From contig NZ_SJDT01000007.1 in NCBI RefSeq assembly GCF_004331995.1, positions 1 through 64,000 on the forward strand: a stretch of DNA of 64,000 nt. The letters run 5' to 3'. The DNA is from Arcanobacterium bovis. Lineage in GTDB: Bacteria > Actinomycetota > Actinomycetes > Actinomycetales > Actinomycetaceae. Below, one piece after another: positions 52,511 to 60,674 of this stretch; the first letter of the stretch is position 1, and every line of letters begins with the position of its first letter. The translations under genes were made by a program, and so were the position numbers. The notes under the pieces are model-generated. The model searched no databases. It worked only from the letters and a program-made list of their open reading frames with translations, and was not told the DNA's origin.

Positions 52511-52539
52511 TTGCACTAAAACGGTTTAGTTCCTATGCT
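52511..52539 (+). promoter_or_regulatory. Promoter of the mannoside operon
   Basis: TTGCAC (52511-52516) and TATGCT (52534-52539) are separated by 17 bp, about 47 bp before the alpha-mannosidase start codon. Confidence 0.7.
52515..52530. promoter_or_regulatory. LacI-type operator
   Basis: ACTAAAACGGTTTAGT is symmetric at 14 of 16 positions with the central CG typical of LacI-family sites. It lies between the -35 and -10 hexamers, where binding would block RNA polymerase. Confidence 0.75.
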
Positions 52540-52585
52540 ACAGAAAGTAAGAGATTTCAAAGAAGCCATCTCATAAGGAGCATCG

Positions 52586-55500
52586 ATGCACGATAATCGC
52601 CAGATTCTTACGCAGCGCGTGGAACGCACTCTGCGCGAGAAGATTCTGCCCGCGCAGCACACCGTCGTCGCTCCGCTGGATGTGACCTATTGGCGAGTCC
52701 CCCGCGAAAGCTACGCCAACGATCGCCAGACGAACCGAACGCCCAACCACCAAGTCCACAACCGTGAAATCATCGGTGAACCATTGCCATATAACAAGAT
52801 TCCATGGAACGAATTTGAAAGCATCACCGCAGGAACATCTTGGGGAGCGCCGTGGGAAACTGTCTGGTTTTCGGTGCGTACCACCATCCCAGAGCTGGAT
52901 CTGCACAACAAAGATGTTTTCGAAGCAGTGATCGATCTGGGCTGGGCGGATCATTCCGCAGGCTTCCAATGTGAAGGGCTTGTGCGCAACCATGCTGGCC
53001 AGGCAATCAAGGCGCTCAACCCCAAGAACCGCTGGATTCCATTGCCGCAAAATCCAGGTGATACAGCCGAGTTTAGCATCGAAGCCGCAGCAAATCCCCT
53101 GCTCCTAGCCGTTCCTCCGTTCCAGCCATCTTACGACGGCGATAAACTTACGTCGTCGCTCAACGATCTTTACACTCTGACACAAGCCGACCTTACGATC
53201 CGCCACACCGAGGTCTACGCACTCGCACTGGATATCTCAATCTTGATTGAGCTAATCCAGGCACAACCACATTTTGGTGATCGCGAGTGGCGCGTACTCC
53301 ACAGCCTCAACAAGGCACTTGACGCCCTCGATCTGGCAAATATTCCCGCTACTGCTGGCGCCGCGAGGGAAATACTTGCCCCTGAACTGGCAAAACCGGC
53401 ACTTCCAAACGCACATCGACTCAGCGCCGTGGGGCACGCACACATCGATTCGGCATGGCTCTGGCCAATTCGCGAAACGAAACGCAAGGTTGTTCGCACG
53501 CTAGCGAACGTCGTCCGACTCATCGAAGACGGCACGGGGCTCGTCTTTGCGTTTCCCGCCGCGCAGCATCTTGCGTGGGTAAAGGAGCTGGATCCAGAGC
53601 TATTTGAGCGTATTCGCGAGTGCGTGCGCTCAGGTTCAATCGTGCCGGTGGGCGGCATGTGGGTGGAGCCCGACGCCGTTCTCCCAGGTGGCGAAGCCAT
53701 GTGCCGGCAGCTAGTCGAGGGCTTGAGTTTTTTCCAAGACGAACTCGGCGTGCAGTGCGAAGAGATCTGGTTACCTGATTCTTTCGGCTATTCTGCGGCA
53801 CTTCCACAGCTTGCCAAAGAGGCCGGAATCGAGCGTTTCCTCACTCAGAAAATTTCGTGGAATCAGGTTGACACTTTCCCGCATCATACGCTGGCATGGG
53901 AAGGAATCGACGGCACCCGAATTTTCACGCATTTTCCACCGGCCGATACGTACGGCTCGGAGGTTACGGGCGCGCAGCTCATCCACGCCGTCGAAAATTT
54001 CAAAGACAAAGGCAAAGCTACGTGCTCGCTTCTTCCCTTTGGTTATGGCGACGGCGGTGGTGGGCCTACCCGCGAAATGATGGATCGCCTGGCGCGCGTC
54101 GAGAATCTGGAAGGTGCACCGCGCACGGTTGTGGAATCTCCACATAAGTTCTTCGAGCGTGCCGAAAACGACTACACAGACCTCCCTGTTTGGGTTGGTG
54201 AACTATATCTTGAGCTTCATCGCGGAACATTCACGTCACAAATATCTGCCAAGCAGGGAAATCGTCGGAGTGAAGCGCTCTTGCGCGAAGCTGAACTGTG
54301 GTGTGCTACGGCTGCAACTCGTGGATTGATAGATTATCCTTACGATGAATTGCGCCAGGCGTGGCACGATCTGTTGTTGTGCCAGTTCCACGATATTCTC
54401 CCTGGTACATCGGTTGCTTGGGTATATCGAGAAGTGTGCGAACTACACACGAAGCTCGCTCAGCTGTGCGAGCATCTGATCACCCAGGCTCTCTCAGCAC
54501 TTTGCGCAAGTAATAACGCACAAGGTACCGATAACGCTACAGACGACGTTTCGCTAGGCACCCACGACGCACATGACGCGAACGCCACGGGTACAACGAA
54601 CACCGCCGCGACCAGCATTGTTGCAAACGCGTCGTCATTCCCATATCGCGGCGTACCTGCCCTCAGTGCGGGAATACCCACGAACGTCGCACCTCAAATT
54701 CAGGTTGATAGAGACGCACGGACGATCATTACCCATGGTCTTACGGTTGTTTTTGATGAATCCGGCTGTTGCACAAGCATGCGCGACCATACCGGAACCG
54801 AATATATCCCCGCAGGTGAGCGAGCTGGTGAACTCCATCTTCACCAAGATTTCCCCAATATGTGGGACGCTTGGGACATCGATCCTTTCTACCGTAGTTC
54901 ACGCACGGTTATCAGCGATATGACCCTCGATTCCATCAAGGAAGACGCCGGCGAAGTGCGCGTTCACGCCAGCGCTCGCTTCGATTCTTCTCAAGTTCGG
55001 CTTGTGTGGACGCTTCGAGCCGACACAATTGATCTGCATGTGGAAGCCGATTGGCATGAGCAGGAAAAACTCCTCAAAATGGCCTTCCCCACGAATATCC
55101 ACACGGATCGCGCGCAATACGAAACCCAGATGGGGTATATCGAGCGAGCCACCCATGAAAACACCTCATGGGACGCCTACCGCTTCGAAGTCTCAGCACA
55201 TCGTTGGTTGCGCCTTGCGAACTCAACACAGAGTCTTGCCATAGCAAATGACTCCACCTATGGCTGGGATGTGACACGGCATGCCAATTCGCAGCGTGGC
55301 ACCTGGAGCCTGGTGCGCGCCACGTTGGTGAAGGCAGCAAAATTCCCTGATCCTGAGCAAGATCAAGGTAGCCACGCATGGAATTTCCGCGTTATTCCTG
55401 GCGCCTCAATTCTGCGCGCCACGCAAGAGGGGCAACTGCTCAATATCGGCGAGCGGCAAGTGAAGTGCGGCGGAGACATTAGTGGGAAGATCAGCCGGGA

Positions 55501-55858
55501 TATATGTAACGCAGAACGCACTGCGAACTCAACACACAGCGCGAACCCAGCACACATCCCCAGCCCAGATACGCAGTGCGCCGTCGAACCACTCATCCAA
55601 GTTGAGGGGGCAATTGTTGAGTCTGTCGCGCTAGCACCAGACCGTTCGGGCGACGTCGTCGTGCGTCTCTACGAAGCGGAAGGCGGCCCACGAACTGCGA
55701 AACTGCGCATCAACCACGCTCGTAACGTGCGCTGTACGAACTTGCTGTATCAAGACTCCCCGATGTCACCACACGTCGAATATGACGGCGAAAATTACAC
55801 GCTTGAGCTGGGAGCATTCCAGATCGCAACGCTGCGGTTCAACATGGAGGAACGATGA
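52586..55858 (+). CDS. GH38 alpha-mannosidase
   Basis: The 1,090-residue enzyme hydrolyses terminal alpha-linked mannose. The catalytic domain has the metal-binding GHAHIDSAWLWPIRETKRK (from about 284), the nucleophile Asp in WLPDSFGYSAALPQ (about 396) and TQKISWNQVDTFPHHTLAWEGIDG. C-terminal beta-sandwich domains follow (HQDFPNMWDAWDIDPFY, HRWLRLANSTQSLAIANDSTYGWD). Two Ala/Asn/Thr/Ser/His-rich insertions of about 35 residues each interrupt it (54510-54620 and 55505-55590). No signal peptide is present, so the enzyme is cytosolic and should act on imported mannosides. AAGGAG precedes the ATG. Confidence 0.93.
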   Translation: MHDNRQILTQRVERTLREKILPAQHTVVAPLDVTYWRVPRESYANDRQTNRTPNHQVHNREIIGEPLPYNKIPWNEFESITAGTSWGAPWETVWFSVRTTIPELDLHNKDVFEAVIDLGWADHSAGFQCEGLVRNHAGQAIKALNPKNRWIPLPQNPGDTAEFSIEAAANPLLLAVPPFQPSYDGDKLTSSLNDLYTLTQADLTIRHTEVYALALDISILIELIQAQPHFGDREWRVLHSLNKALDALDLANIPATAGAAREILAPELAKPALPNAHRLSAVGHAHIDSAWLWPIRETKRKVVRTLANVVRLIEDGTGLVFAFPAAQHLAWVKELDPELFERIRECVRSGSIVPVGGMWVEPDAVLPGGEAMCRQLVEGLSFFQDELGVQCEEIWLPDSFGYSAALPQLAKEAGIERFLTQKISWNQVDTFPHHTLAWEGIDGTRIFTHFPPADTYGSEVTGAQLIHAVENFKDKGKATCSLLPFGYGDGGGGPTREMMDRLARVENLEGAPRTVVESPHKFFERAENDYTDLPVWVGELYLELHRGTFTSQISAKQGNRRSEALLREAELWCATAATRGLIDYPYDELRQAWHDLLLCQFHDILPGTSVAWVYREVCELHTKLAQLCEHLITQALSALCASNNAQGTDNATDDVSLGTHDAHDANATGTTNTAATSIVANASSFPYRGVPALSAGIPTNVAPQIQVDRDARTIITHGLTVVFDESGCCTSMRDHTGTEYIPAGERAGELHLHQDFPNMWDAWDIDPFYRSSRTVISDMTLDSIKEDAGEVRVHASARFDSSQVRLVWTLRADTIDLHVEADWHEQEKLLKMAFPTNIHTDRAQYETQMGYIERATHENTSWDAYRFEVSAHRWLRLANSTQSLAIANDSTYGWDVTRHANSQRGTWSLVRATLVKAAKFPDPEQDQGSHAWNFRVIPGASILRATQEGQLLNIGERQVKCGGDISGKISRDICNAERTANSTHSANPAHIPSPDTQCAVEPLIQVEGAIVESVALAPDRSGDVVVRLYEAEGGPRTAKLRINHARNVRCTNLLYQDSPMSPHVEYDGENYTLELGAFQIATLRFNMEER

Positions 55859-57045
55859 AATTCGGAGTTAATTACACGCCCCGCCAAGGCTGGTTCTATT
55901 CTTGGCTCGATTTTGACGCCGGCGCAGTGTCCGCAGACTTTGCGCAGATTAAGAGTATTGGCGCAGATCATGTGCGAATTTTCCCGCTATGGCCGCTCTT
56001 GCAGCCCAATCGTAATCTCATTCGCACTGCGGCAGTGGACGCAGTGGTCACAACCGCGCAACTAGCGCATGAAGCAGGATTAGAGTCGAGTATCGACGTG
56101 CTTCAAGGGCATCTATCGTCTTTCGATTTCCTCCCCTCGTGGGTTTCCACCTGGCATGATCGCAATATTTTCACCGATCCGCAGGTGGTTGCCGCTCAAC
56201 AAGATCTCGTGCGCGTGCTCGGTGAAGCCCTACGAGATATTCCAGGCACAACTGGATTGACCCTCGGCAACGAATTTATGCAGTTCGCTGCTCAACGCCA
56301 TCCCCACCGCCACGAAACTTCTCCCCAAGGGGCTTTGACCTGGCTTGATTCTCTGTTGGGCGAAGCGAAGCGAGTATGGCCAGGCGGGCGTCATGTTCAA
56401 TCGCATGACGACGATTTGTGGTTTGAACCCTCGCAGCCATTTGGCCCACACGCGGCAGTGACACGTGGAGATTCCACTACCGTGCATTCGTGGATATTCG
56501 GCGCACTTGGTCCGCGCTACGGCGTTGACTCTCCCCTACTTCCGTGGTTTGCTCGCTATTTATGCGAGCTAGCTGCGGCGTGGAGCAACGATCCACACCG
56601 GCCAATCTGGCTGCAAGAGGTCGGCGCTCCCGAAAACTACGTGTCGGTTGCGAAAGCTCCTGAGTTCCTTATCGACACTGTAGACACCCTCATGGGCGCT
56701 CATGGTGGTGGCGTTAGCCCGAATCTTGAGGCAATAACCTGGTGGTGCTCGCACGACGTAAACTCTGAACTCGTCGATTTCCCATATTTCGAGCACACAC
56801 TTGGTCTTATTGACGAAAACGGAAAGACGAAACCAATCGGCGATGCTTTCAAGGCATCGGCGGAAAAATGGGCCTCAGTTGATAGCGACGCCGGTAACGA
56901 ACGCGAGTCCGTCGCCGTCGTCGTCGATGAAAAAACACGCAACCTCAGCAATCCTTACGGTCAGATCTTCGACGCTTGGATCGGCCATGCTCTCGACGGC
57001 GATGTACGGGCGCTGCGGTTAGCTGATCGAGGAGGTGAGGATTAG
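55855..57045 (+). CDS. GH5-like glycoside hydrolase, probable mannosidase
   Basis: A 396-residue TIM-barrel-type hydrolase without a signal peptide. The likely acid/base is Glu140 in TLGNEF, and the nucleophile Glu255 is in WLQEVGAP, the spacing expected for clan GH-A. Other blocks are FGVNYTPRQGWFYSW at the start and AITWWCSHD near 295. It is coupled to the GH38 gene by ATGA. With its neighbours this suggests a beta-mannosidase or similar exo-enzyme for the Man-beta-GlcNAc or mannobiose part of a glycan, but the substrate is not proven. Confidence 0.75.
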   Translation: MKFGVNYTPRQGWFYSWLDFDAGAVSADFAQIKSIGADHVRIFPLWPLLQPNRNLIRTAAVDAVVTTAQLAHEAGLESSIDVLQGHLSSFDFLPSWVSTWHDRNIFTDPQVVAAQQDLVRVLGEALRDIPGTTGLTLGNEFMQFAAQRHPHRHETSPQGALTWLDSLLGEAKRVWPGGRHVQSHDDDLWFEPSQPFGPHAAVTRGDSTTVHSWIFGALGPRYGVDSPLLPWFARYLCELAAAWSNDPHRPIWLQEVGAPENYVSVAKAPEFLIDTVDTLMGAHGGGVSPNLEAITWWCSHDVNSELVDFPYFEHTLGLIDENGKTKPIGDAFKASAEKWASVDSDAGNERESVAVVVDEKTRNLSNPYGQIFDAWIGHALDGDVRALRLADRGGED

Positions 57046-57099
57046 TTTCTTTGCCGTCACGATCAGAAAATTATCCCCTCAATCTTCAAAGGAGAAGAA

Positions 57100-58380
57100 A
57101 TGCGATTCAAAAAGATTGCTGCTATTTCGGCAGTATGTGCTCTCGCATTGACCGCCTGCACGGGCGGTAGCTCAGACAATAAATCCGATTCGGCTTCCGG
57201 TAAGGGAGAAGTTTCGGGAGATATCACGTTCCAGTCGTGGAGCTTGAAGAACGACCGTTTCACACCGTACTTTGAAAAGGTGATTGCCGATTTCGAGAAG
57301 GCAAATCCAAAGGTCAAGGTCAAGTGGATCGATCAGCCAGGCGATGGCTACGAAGACAAGATTCTCCAGCAGGCTAACTCCAACGAACTGCCAGATGTTA
57401 TCAACCTTCCACCTGAGTTCGCTTATAAGTTGGCGCAGGTAGATATGCTTACCGATCTTGAGAAAGCGGATGCAAAAGCGCTTGATGCCTACGTTAAGCA
57501 GGCAACGGACGCCTACCGCTACCCAGGTATGAAGGGTCAGTACGCCTACGCTTGGTACTTGGGTACCGATCTGAACTGGTACAACACTGATTTGCTCAAG
57601 AAGGCAGGCATTGATACCAACAAGCTTCCAACCGATCTCGATTCTCTCTTCGCTATGGCAAACCAAGTTGCCAAGGCAACAAATGGCCAGGTGAAGATGA
57701 TTTCGGACGTGCCACGTACCGGCACGCTCTCATCCGCTGGCGTGGAGATCATCAAGGATGGCAAGTTCGTATTCAACTCGCCCGAGGCTGTCAAGGTAGT
57801 GCAGCGTTACAAGGACGCATACGCAGCTGGCGCAATGCCTGCTGAAGCTTTGAACGCTGATTACCAAGGCAACTCGCACCTTTACAAGGCAGGTAAGACG
57901 GCGTGGACCACCGCTTCGGCAGGTTTCGCTTCCGAGCTGGAGAAAGAAGCTCCATCGCTGCTAGCGACGACGGTAGCGACGCCGCGTATCGGTCACCCGC
58001 CGTTGTTTATTCAGGGAATTTCGGTTGCGAAGAACTCGAAGTCTCCTGAAGCCGCTCTTGCCTTTGCCAAGTTCTTGACCAGTAATGAAAACCAAATTGA
58101 GTTCGTGAAGATCGCGCAGGGCTTCTTCCCTGGTACCAACGAAGCGAATGCAAAGCCAGAATCCTTCACTGGTGTAGTGAAGAATGAGCTGCAAAAGAAG
58201 GCGACGACGGACGCTGCTCAGGCTCTGAGCAAGGCAACTCCTGAGTACCCGATTCAGTTCACCTACGACATGGACAAGTACCTGCAACAGCAGATGGCAC
58301 TTGCCGTCAAGGGCGAAATTGGCATCCAAGAGGCACTTGATAAGGCTGTAGACTACGCCAACAAGAACCTCCAAAAGTAG
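57100..58380 (+). CDS. CUT1 sugar-binding lipoprotein
   Basis: An extracytoplasmic solute-binding protein family 1 member of 426 residues. The signal peptide ends in lipobox LTAC (Cys20), followed by a Ser/Gly/Asp linker. Typical blocks are ITFQSWSLKNDRFTPYFEKVIADFEKANPKVKVKWIDQPG and GKTAWTTASAGF. AAAGGAGAAG precedes the ATG. It should bind a mannose-containing oligosaccharide given the flanking hydrolases and permeases. A structured 222-bp gap separates it from the permeases. Confidence 0.92.
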   Translation: MRFKKIAAISAVCALALTACTGGSSDNKSDSASGKGEVSGDITFQSWSLKNDRFTPYFEKVIADFEKANPKVKVKWIDQPGDGYEDKILQQANSNELPDVINLPPEFAYKLAQVDMLTDLEKADAKALDAYVKQATDAYRYPGMKGQYAYAWYLGTDLNWYNTDLLKKAGIDTNKLPTDLDSLFAMANQVAKATNGQVKMISDVPRTGTLSSAGVEIIKDGKFVFNSPEAVKVVQRYKDAYAAGAMPAEALNADYQGNSHLYKAGKTAWTTASAGFASELEKEAPSLLATTVATPRIGHPPLFIQGISVAKNSKSPEAALAFAKFLTSNENQIEFVKIAQGFFPGTNEANAKPESFTGVVKNELQKKATTDAAQALSKATPEYPIQFTYDMDKYLQQQMALAVKGEIGIQEALDKAVDYANKNLQK

Positions 58381-58391
58381 AAATGACTCAT

Positions 58392-58558
58392 AGCGGATAT
58401 ATGCCGCTTTGACGTGATCCACGTGGTGCTCACGTGGAACCTCACAGGTGCTACAGGTGGCGGTATCGCTGTACATAGCGCCATAGGTGCTGTACATGCA
58501 CTGCTAACGCCGCAGGTGGCGCGGGTGGGAAATCTTCTGCACCGGAGATTTCCCACCC
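58392..58558 (+). promoter_or_regulatory. Structured intergenic region between binding-protein and permease genes
   Basis: Three hairpins follow one another: AGCGG/CCGCT (58392-58408), CCACGTG/CACGTGG (58419-58437), and a perfect 13-bp stem GGGTGGGAAATCT/AGATTTCCCACCC (58523-58558, 10-nt loop). The sequence between them holds two copies of GCTGTACAT. Such stems usually protect the upstream mRNA or stop part of the transcripts, giving more binding protein than permease. Confidence 0.7.
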
Positions 58559-58602
58559 AGCCGCCAGCATCACAACCCAACACAAATCTACAAGGAAGAC
58601 CT

Positions 58603-59637
58603 ATGAAGTTTCAACGCTGGTACACCCCATATTTGCTGCTCGCTCCAGCTCTGATCTGGGTTGCCGTATTTGCGATTTGGCCATTTTTGAACACCGTTTA
58701 TTTAGCTTTCACCGACGCTCGCCCGCTGCGAACGCCCAATTTCATCGGAGTTGAGAACTTCACCCAACTGTTTTCCGACGAACGGTTTATATATGCGCTG
58801 ATCACCAGCTTGTTATATGTGGTGCTCTGCGTTCCATTACTCACCTTCTTGCCATTGCTTCTCGCGTTGCTCGTTGAGAAAAAAGTTCCGGGCATTTCCG
58901 TCTTTCGCACCACATACTATTTCCCAGTAATCGCTTCTGTTGTAGTGGTGGGAATCATTTGGAGCTGGCTCTTCGATTCGCGCGGCATCATTAATGAATC
59001 CTTGCAGTTCATTGGCATTACCGACACTCCCATTGACTTTCTCATTGATCGCTGGCTGATTATTATTTCGGCCGCTTCGCTCACGATCTGGAAGGGTTTG
59101 GGATACTACATGGTGGTTTACCTCGCCGCTTTGGGCAATGTGAGCAAAGAATTGTATGAAGCTGCTGCTCTTGACGGCGCTGGTTGGTGGCGCCGCTTCT
59201 GGAGCGTGACGGTTCCTGGTGTACGTGGAGCTATGATGCTGGTGTCGGCGCTGATTACAGTGGCAGCGATGCGCGTATTTTCCGAAATTTACGTGCTCAC
59301 GAACGGCTCCGGCGGCCCCGGCGGAAAATCTCAATCGATGGTGATGCTCATTCAGCAAACAGGAAAAGGTCTCAACGGCAATTTAGGCTACGCCTCGGCA
59401 ATTTCCGTAGTGCTCTTTGCTCTCACAATCGTGCCATTACTCTTCGTTATGTACCTCAATCAAGGCGAGGAAATCCGCGAAACTTTACGCATTCGGAAGA
59501 CGGCGAAGCTCGCACGTCGCGCCGCAAAAGCTCGCGTGGCTAGTGGCCGCGCGGCAAGTGGTCACGTTACTACAGATGCGGCTCCCACAACCGTTGGCAC
59601 CGACGTCGCCCCTGAAGAAAGGGAGAACCTCCGATGA
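58603..59637 (+). CDS. CUT1 sugar permease, MalF-like
   Basis: Start at the ATG at 58603 after AAGGA; the frame upstream is the structured intergenic region. The 344-residue membrane protein has six helices and the coupling EAA loop (YEAAALDGAGWWRRFWSVTVPGVRGAM). The C-terminal 65 residues after the last helix are polar (RRAAKARVASGRAASGHVTT), longer than usual. It overlaps the next permease gene by ATGA. The ATPase subunit is not encoded here and is probably a shared MsiK-like protein elsewhere. Confidence 0.92.
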   Translation: MKFQRWYTPYLLLAPALIWVAVFAIWPFLNTVYLAFTDARPLRTPNFIGVENFTQLFSDERFIYALITSLLYVVLCVPLLTFLPLLLALLVEKKVPGISVFRTTYYFPVIASVVVVGIIWSWLFDSRGIINESLQFIGITDTPIDFLIDRWLIIISAASLTIWKGLGYYMVVYLAALGNVSKELYEAAALDGAGWWRRFWSVTVPGVRGAMMLVSALITVAAMRVFSEIYVLTNGSGGPGGKSQSMVMLIQQTGKGLNGNLGYASAISVVLFALTIVPLLFVMYLNQGEEIRETLRIRKTAKLARRAAKARVASGRAASGHVTTDAAPTTVGTDVAPEERENLR

Positions 59638-60503
59638 AACAATCACGTTTGGAAACGCTACGCGGAAACGGCATTGAAAGATCGAGCACGCTCGGAATTA
59701 TCGGCCGATATGCACTTTTGCTCCTGATGTTGGTGATTGCGGTTGGACCTTTTCTGTGGCAACTGTCTACTTCACTCAAAGGACCGTGGGAGGATATCTA
59801 CTCCTTCCCGCCCAATTTGATTCCTGAAGATCCAACTTTGGCGAATTATGGCGAAGTTACCCGCGCAATCCCAGTTGTACAATATGCGTGGAATTCGCTG
59901 TTCGTGTCTGTCGCGATGGTTATTACGAATATCGTATTTTCCACGTGTGCCGGTTATGCCCTAGCCAACCTTCGCTTCCGCGGGCGCGGATTCGCCTTGG
60001 CATTTATCCTGTCCACACTACTTCTTCCCGGCGAAGTTACGCTCACCTCGCAGTACCTCACCATTAAGTCGATGGGCTTGGCAAATACTCTCGTAGGCGT
60101 ATTCTTACCTACTGCCATTACCGCGATTAACGTGCTCTTAATGGCTACTGCCTGCCGCTCTATCCCGCCTGCCGTGATTGATGCAGCCACTATTGACGGC
60201 GCAAATACTTGGCAGCGTCTTCGTTATGTGGTGTGGCCAAATGTGCGCGGAATGGCATCAGTTGTGGCACTTATGTCTTTCATTCAAGCATGGGACGACT
60301 TCCTCTGGCCGCTCGTGGTACTCTCCGATCCAGCGAAGTATACACTCACTGTGGGCATGCAGTACCTCAATTCCGCTTTTGCAGCTAACCCACGCGTTGT
60401 AGCAGCTGGAACTATGCTTGCTCTCTTACCGATCATCATTCTGTTCGCTTTCACGCAAAAATTCTTCTTCCGTGGCGTTGCCGACGGCGCTGTGAAAGGT
60501 TGA
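59634..60503 (+). CDS. CUT1 sugar permease, MalG-like
   Basis: A 289-residue permease with six helices. It has the typical STSLKGPWEDIYSFPPNLIPEDPTLANY outer segment and the EAA-loop VIDAATIDGANTWQRLRYVVWPNVRG. It completes the heterodimeric channel of the mannoside importer. Its last codons and stop lie inside the first copy of a 19-bp tandem repeat. Confidence 0.93.
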   Translation: MKQSRLETLRGNGIERSSTLGIIGRYALLLLMLVIAVGPFLWQLSTSLKGPWEDIYSFPPNLIPEDPTLANYGEVTRAIPVVQYAWNSLFVSVAMVITNIVFSTCAGYALANLRFRGRGFALAFILSTLLLPGEVTLTSQYLTIKSMGLANTLVGVFLPTAITAINVLLMATACRSIPPAVIDAATIDGANTWQRLRYVVWPNVRGMASVVALMSFIQAWDDFLWPLVVLSDPAKYTLTVGMQYLNSAFAANPRVVAAGTMLALLPIIILFAFTQKFFFRGVADGAVKG

Positions 60504-60536
60504 CGCTTCTCGCGCGTGTTGACGGTTCTCGCGCGT
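60499..60536 (+). repeat. 19-bp tandem repeat across a stop codon
   Basis: GTTGACGCTTCTCGCGCGT (60499-60517) is followed directly by a copy with one change (60518-60536). The first copy contains the permease stop codon TGA. It may be a recent slippage duplication. Confidence 0.6.
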
Positions 60537-60550
60537 TTCGTCAAAATACA

Positions 60551-60577
60551 TTGCCGTTTTTATATGTGTGATACAAT
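60551..60577 (+). promoter_or_regulatory. Possible promoter of the M19-like enzyme gene
   Basis: TTGCCG (60551-60556) and TACAAT (60572-60577) have a short 15-bp spacing, but TGTGA directly precedes the -10 as an extended element. It lies about 98 bp before the start codon. Confidence 0.35.
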
Positions 60578-60674
60578 CAGTCTCACGCAATAGACAATTG
60601 TGCGTTTTGCTACGTTTGGAGCAATAGTCCGAACCACGCAAACATCAACGAAGATGTAGTAGAACGGCAAAATA

